Shown one piece after another: positions 61,121 to 64,000 of a stretch of 64,000 nucleotides of DNA. Source of the DNA: Streptomyces sp. rh34 (GTDB taxonomy: Bacteria > Actinomycetota > Actinomycetes > Streptomycetales > Streptomycetaceae); assembly GCF_002551245.1 (NCBI RefSeq), contig NZ_NTGZ01000006.1, positions 1 through 64,000 of the forward strand, in the 5' to 3' direction. Numbering within the stretch: the stretch's first letter is position 1; the number at the start of each line of letters is the position of its first letter. A program made the translations under genes and the position numbers. The notes under the pieces are model-generated. The model did not search any database. It saw only the letters and a list, made by a program, of their open reading frames with translations, and had not been told where the DNA came from.

Positions 61121-62386
61121 TCAGGCGGTGAGTAGGCAGGCGTCCCAGGCAGTGCGGGGCGGGTCCGTGCTGTTCGCGGTGAGCAGTCCCAGCGCGGTTC
61201 CGGCGGCGCCGTCGAGGAGACCGGCGCCCGCCGCGTCCTTCAGCAGCAGGGCGGCGGCGTCGCCGGGGGCGGAGCCGGGCGGGACCAGCACGGTGAGAAG
61301 GGCGGGGGTGGCCGCGCGGAGCTGGTCGGCGGTGGCCCGGTCGGCGTCGGCGGCGGCACGCGCCGCGATGTGGACGAGTCCGGCGAAGCCGTGGCACAGG
61401 CCGCTGTCCGTGGTGGCGCGAAGCTGCGCTCGGTCGCTCAGCGCGTCCAGCAGGGCGGCCTCTGCCTCGGCCTGGAGGTCGCTGTCGCCGAGGGCGAGCG
61501 CGGCGAGCTGCTGGGCACGGGCCAATCCCGCGGTGCCGTAGCACCAACTCGGCCGCCGCGGTGCCGAGGCCGCGGGCCGGCCGCTGCGCAGTTCCTCGCG
61601 GGTGATCCAGTACGGCCAGGTCGTGCCGCGCCCGGTGGGCACCTTCCACCGCTCCAGCCAGGCCAGGATGGTGCGCATCGCCTGGTGGTGGCCGGGGACG
61701 GTGGTGCCGCAGCGAGTGGCGAGCGCCAGCAGGGTGAGTACCGCGCCGACGCCGTGCGCCATGCCGTGGTTGGCGTGCCCGCCGGGGAAGCGGTCGTCCG
61801 GACGGCCGGAGGGCCCGGTCGGTACCCACCAGCCCGGCAGGCGTTCGCCGCTGTCGATGACCGGGTCGGTCAGGCGCACGCAGTAGTCGAGAACGGCCCG
61901 GGTCACCGGGCCCGCCGGGTCGCGGCGCAGCAGGTGGGCGCCGTACCCGGTCAGGCCCCGGATGGCGTCGAACTCGGCGAGTGCCGGAAGCTGCCCGGCC
62001 TCGATCCGGCGGTGCGCGGCGTCAACGCGCCGCCGGGCGTCTGCCGCCACCTGCCGGTCCAGCACATCGAGGCCACGCCGGTAGGAGTCCGGAAGCTGGT
62101 CGGCTGCGCACGCCACGGCATGGGCGAGCGCCGGGGCGCCGTAGAAGGGGTGGCTGTCAGGGCCGCTGGTGAAGGGTTCGCGGGCCGCGGCGGACAGCCA
62201 GTCGTGGGCGCGCTGCCAGGGGGCGAGCCCGGCCGCGGCGCGCTCGATGTGCAGCAGAGCGATGCCGGTCGGGCCGTAGGCGAGGTGCTGCCGGTTGGCG
62301 TCGTCAGTGGCCGCCTTCGGCGCCTGGTCGGGGTGGGCGAGCCGGTCGGCGATGGCAGCGGCCACCGCGGCTGCGGTGTGGGTCAC
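61121..62386 (-). CDS. lanC: Lanthionine synthetase C-like cyclase
   Basis: 421 aa from GTG 62386, overlapping the LanB stop. LanC features: GGHANHGMAHGVGAVLTLLA, the zinc ligands in PSWCYGTAGLARAQQLAAL (Cys) and SGLCHGFAGLVHIAARAA (Cys-His), and repeated GxxG inner helices. It closes thioether rings by adding Cys thiols to dehydro-residues made by LanB. All three zinc ligands seem present, so it is probably active. Acts in the cytosol with the LanB. Confidence 0.9.
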   Translation of the reverse strand: MTHTAAAVAAAIADRLAHPDQAPKAATDDANRQHLAYGPTGIALLHIERAAAGLAPWQRAHDWLSAAAREPFTSGPDSHPFYGAPALAHAVACAADQLPDSYRRGLDVLDRQVAADARRRVDAAHRRIEAGQLPALAEFDAIRGLTGYGAHLLRRDPAGPVTRAVLDYCVRLTDPVIDSGERLPGWWVPTGPSGRPDDRFPGGHANHGMAHGVGAVLTLLALATRCGTTVPGHHQAMRTILAWLERWKVPTGRGTTWPYWITREELRSGRPAASAPRRPSWCYGTAGLARAQQLAALALGDSDLQAEAEAALLDALSDRAQLRATTDSGLCHGFAGLVHIAARAAADADRATADQLRAATPALLTVLVPPGSAPGDAAALLLKDAAGAGLLDGAAGTALGLLTANSTDPPRTAWDACLLTA

Positions 62387-64000
62387 GGTCGCCTCCCGGC
62401 GCGGGCGGTGAAGGCCAGGGCGGCGGCGCGGGCCAGATACAGGCAGACCTCTTCCTCGGAGAAGTCCACCGCGACGTGTCGCACGAAGTGGACGTGCAGC
62501 AGGGAGGTCAGCACGCCGTCCACGGCGATGCCGTCGGCGTGCGGGCCGGACAGATGCGGCCCGTACGCGGCGAGCGCAGCGGTGCGCTCGGCCCAGGCGT
62601 CCACGATCGCGGCGCCGCCGGGCGCTGACCGCAGGGCCGCCCAGTCACCGCGCGGATCCGCCAGCCGCACGGCGTCGGTGAACTGCGAGCGGGGTACCGG
62701 GTTTGGCGCGGTCGGCTCGATGTGGTCGATCAGCCAGCGCGCGCCGGCGTCAGGGCTGCCGAGGAAGGCGGAGGCGATGGCGAAGAAGTGCGCGGCCACG
62801 AGCGTGCGCTGCGCGGGCCGGACAGGCTGGGCGAGCTGCGCCACCATGGCCAGTGAGTCCGCGCGGAACACGGCCTCGGCCGCGTCCCACGCCGGTCCGG
62901 AGCCCCACCGGCCCGTCTCGCGGTAGGAGGTGGGGTAGCGCAGGTCCGCCAGCAGCCCGGCAGTCCGCAACTCGTCGGCCCAGGCGCTGACCGCGCGGGT
63001 GGTGTCGGCGAAGTCGCCCGGGTCGGGCAGCGCGATCCGCAGGCGAAGGTGCTGCCGGGGGTCGCGGAATCGGACGTACCACCAGCGAGGAGAGCCGAGG
63101 CGCCGCATCAGGTCGGGCACGTGCCGGGCCAGCAGAGCGTCTTGACGCCGCGGGTCGCCGTACAGGGCCACGAGGAGCATTGGGGAGGTGGCCGGGGTCT
63201 GGATCTGGGCCGGGGACAGCGTGCGGGCGGTGGTCGGCGTGGGAAGGACAGGCCAGGCCGGAGGCCGGACCGCTTTGAGGGGCACCGCGATCTCGTGGGC
63301 CCGGCCCCCGGTCCAGCCGTCCGCCCCGGGAGGAGCGGCTTCCGTCAGCAGCGCCGTACCGGCGCGGTCGAGGTGCTGGCGCAGCAGGCTCCGGTGGCCG
63401 GGCTCATCGAGGTCGAGCGGCAGGCGCCGGTCGTCCTGGACGAGGTACACGTGCTGCGGAAGGCGGCGGCGCTCCCGCCAGCCGGACAACGCCGCGTCCC
63501 AGTCCGCGCCGGGGCGGTGACGGTCGGGGAGGTCGCCGGCCTCCAGCCGCCAGCGGGCCGCGACCAGCACGATGCGGCCGTACCGCAGGCGGGGCAAGAA
63601 CGGCATCGACGCGGCTGCGCCCCAGTCGAACCGGGTGACCTGAGCGTTCTGCGCCCGGGACACCTCGGTGATCAACCGCGCCAGGGGCGGGGTGTGCTCG
63701 GCGAGATTCAGCGCGTTCATGCCGACGGCTTCGACCCGCACGCCGCGGCTCGGAGCGGCCAGGTACATCCGGCGGCCGTCGCACGCCAGCGCCAGGTCCG
63801 CCGGCGTGAGCACTGCGGCGTCGGGCGCGCGGTGCTCTTGCAGGCTGATCACCAGCGGCAGCACGCGCGGGGTTCGGGTGACGTGTGCGGTGTCGGGCAG
63901 CAGCGCGGGGAAGGAGAGCTGCGCCGCCACCGTGCCGTCGTCGGCCGTGGGAAGGTCAGCCAACTCCTCGTGCAGGCGCTTGCGTTGTGTGTGAGAGAGG
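62383..64000 (-). CDS. lanB: Lantibiotic dehydratase LanB, C-terminal part (runs off window)
   Basis: The frame is open to the right edge (LSHTQRKRLHEELADLPTAD...), so the N-terminal part lies outside. The visible 539 codons cover the end of the glutamylation domain (LPLVISLQEHRA, RRMYLAAPSRGVRVEAVGMN, PFLPRLRYGRIVLVAARWRL) and a SpaB_C elimination domain (WWYVRFRDPRQHLRLRIALP, YRETGRWGSGPAWDAAEAVF). LanB uses glutamyl-tRNA to dehydrate Ser and Thr in the precursor. The operon probably starts right of the window, where the precursor gene should be. Confidence 0.9.
   Translation of the reverse strand, partial: LSHTQRKRLHEELADLPTADDGTVAAQLSFPALLPDTAHVTRTPRVLPLVISLQEHRAPDAAVLTPADLALACDGRRMYLAAPSRGVRVEAVGMNALNLAEHTPPLARLITEVSRAQNAQVTRFDWGAAASMPFLPRLRYGRIVLVAARWRLEAGDLPDRHRPGADWDAALSGWRERRRLPQHVYLVQDDRRLPLDLDEPGHRSLLRQHLDRAGTALLTEAAPPGADGWTGGRAHEIAVPLKAVRPPAWPVLPTPTTARTLSPAQIQTPATSPMLLVALYGDPRRQDALLARHVPDLMRRLGSPRWWYVRFRDPRQHLRLRIALPDPGDFADTTRAVSAWADELRTAGLLADLRYPTSYRETGRWGSGPAWDAAEAVFRADSLAMVAQLAQPVRPAQRTLVAAHFFAIASAFLGSPDAGARWLIDHIEPTAPNPVPRSQFTDAVRLADPRGDWAALRSAPGGAAIVDAWAERTAALAAYGPHLSGPHADGIAVDGVLTSLLHVHFVRHVAVDFSEEEVCLYLARAAALAFTARAGRRP

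Overview
The window reads as Streptomyces or a close actinomycete: GC is high throughout, codon third positions are strongly G/C, GTG and TTG starts are common, and DUF317, DUF4913, TraG-like and class I lanthipeptide genes occur. No integrase, tRNA, rRNA or CRISPR array was recognised. The layout suggests an accessory region in which a defence island meets a decayed conjugative element carrying cargo.

Region 1 (1-20.3 kb) is a defence island. A DUF2397 gene (Wadjet JetA-type) runs off the left edge. Next comes a tightly overlapping leftward operon. In transcription order it encodes a Cas4/RecB-like Fe-S nuclease, a pPIWI-RE-associated REase, a DinG/XPD-like helicase, the pPIWI-RE protein, and a 1514-aa Hsp90/sacsin-type GHKL ATPase with a C-terminal nuclease-like domain. 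A divergent rightward operon shares the 139-bp promoter region, which holds three helically phased direct repeats. It encodes a coiled-coil/wHTH-like protein, a second Cas4-like protein with a degenerate active site, an unrecognised 503-aa protein and a complete SF1 helicase. The REase/helicase/pPIWI-RE trio is a known three-gene island. The nine-gene divergent assembly is the best candidate here for a little-described system.

Region 2 (21-30 kb) has a small protein, a membrane protein and a TPR-CHAT (caspase-fold) protein in one direction, then an IS5-family element with a 3-bp target duplication, a hypothetical gene, and a frameshifted PD-(D/E)xK nuclease gene that appears fused to the tail of a conjugation-module gene.

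Region 3 (30-57 kb) is a conjugative-element module, mostly rightward with 1-4 bp overlaps: paralogous accessory proteins, a VirD4/TraG-like coupling protein, a DnaB-N protein, a cytosine methyltransferase, DUF4913, a RelE-like protein, HxlR-type regulators, DUF317 proteins, a small HTH protein and a leftward relaxase. It is interrupted by a secreted polymorphic toxin (ricin-type lectin, long Ala-rich coiled coil, deaminase-like C-terminus) with its likely immunity gene, by a formaldehyde/stress cargo operon (ABM, HbpS-like, DJ-1/PfpI, glutathione-independent formaldehyde dehydrogenase), and by a P-loop NTPase gene that replaces the relaxase N-terminus. Coupling protein, methyltransferase, nuclease and one small gene each show a single-base indel, so the element is either decaying or imperfectly assembled.

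Region 4 (57.8-64 kb) is part of a class I lanthipeptide cluster of the FxLD type, transcribed leftward: LanB dehydratase (running off the right edge), LanC cyclase, an FxLD-system methyltransferase fused to a SpaB_C-like domain, and an accessory protein. No precursor gene was found inside the window.
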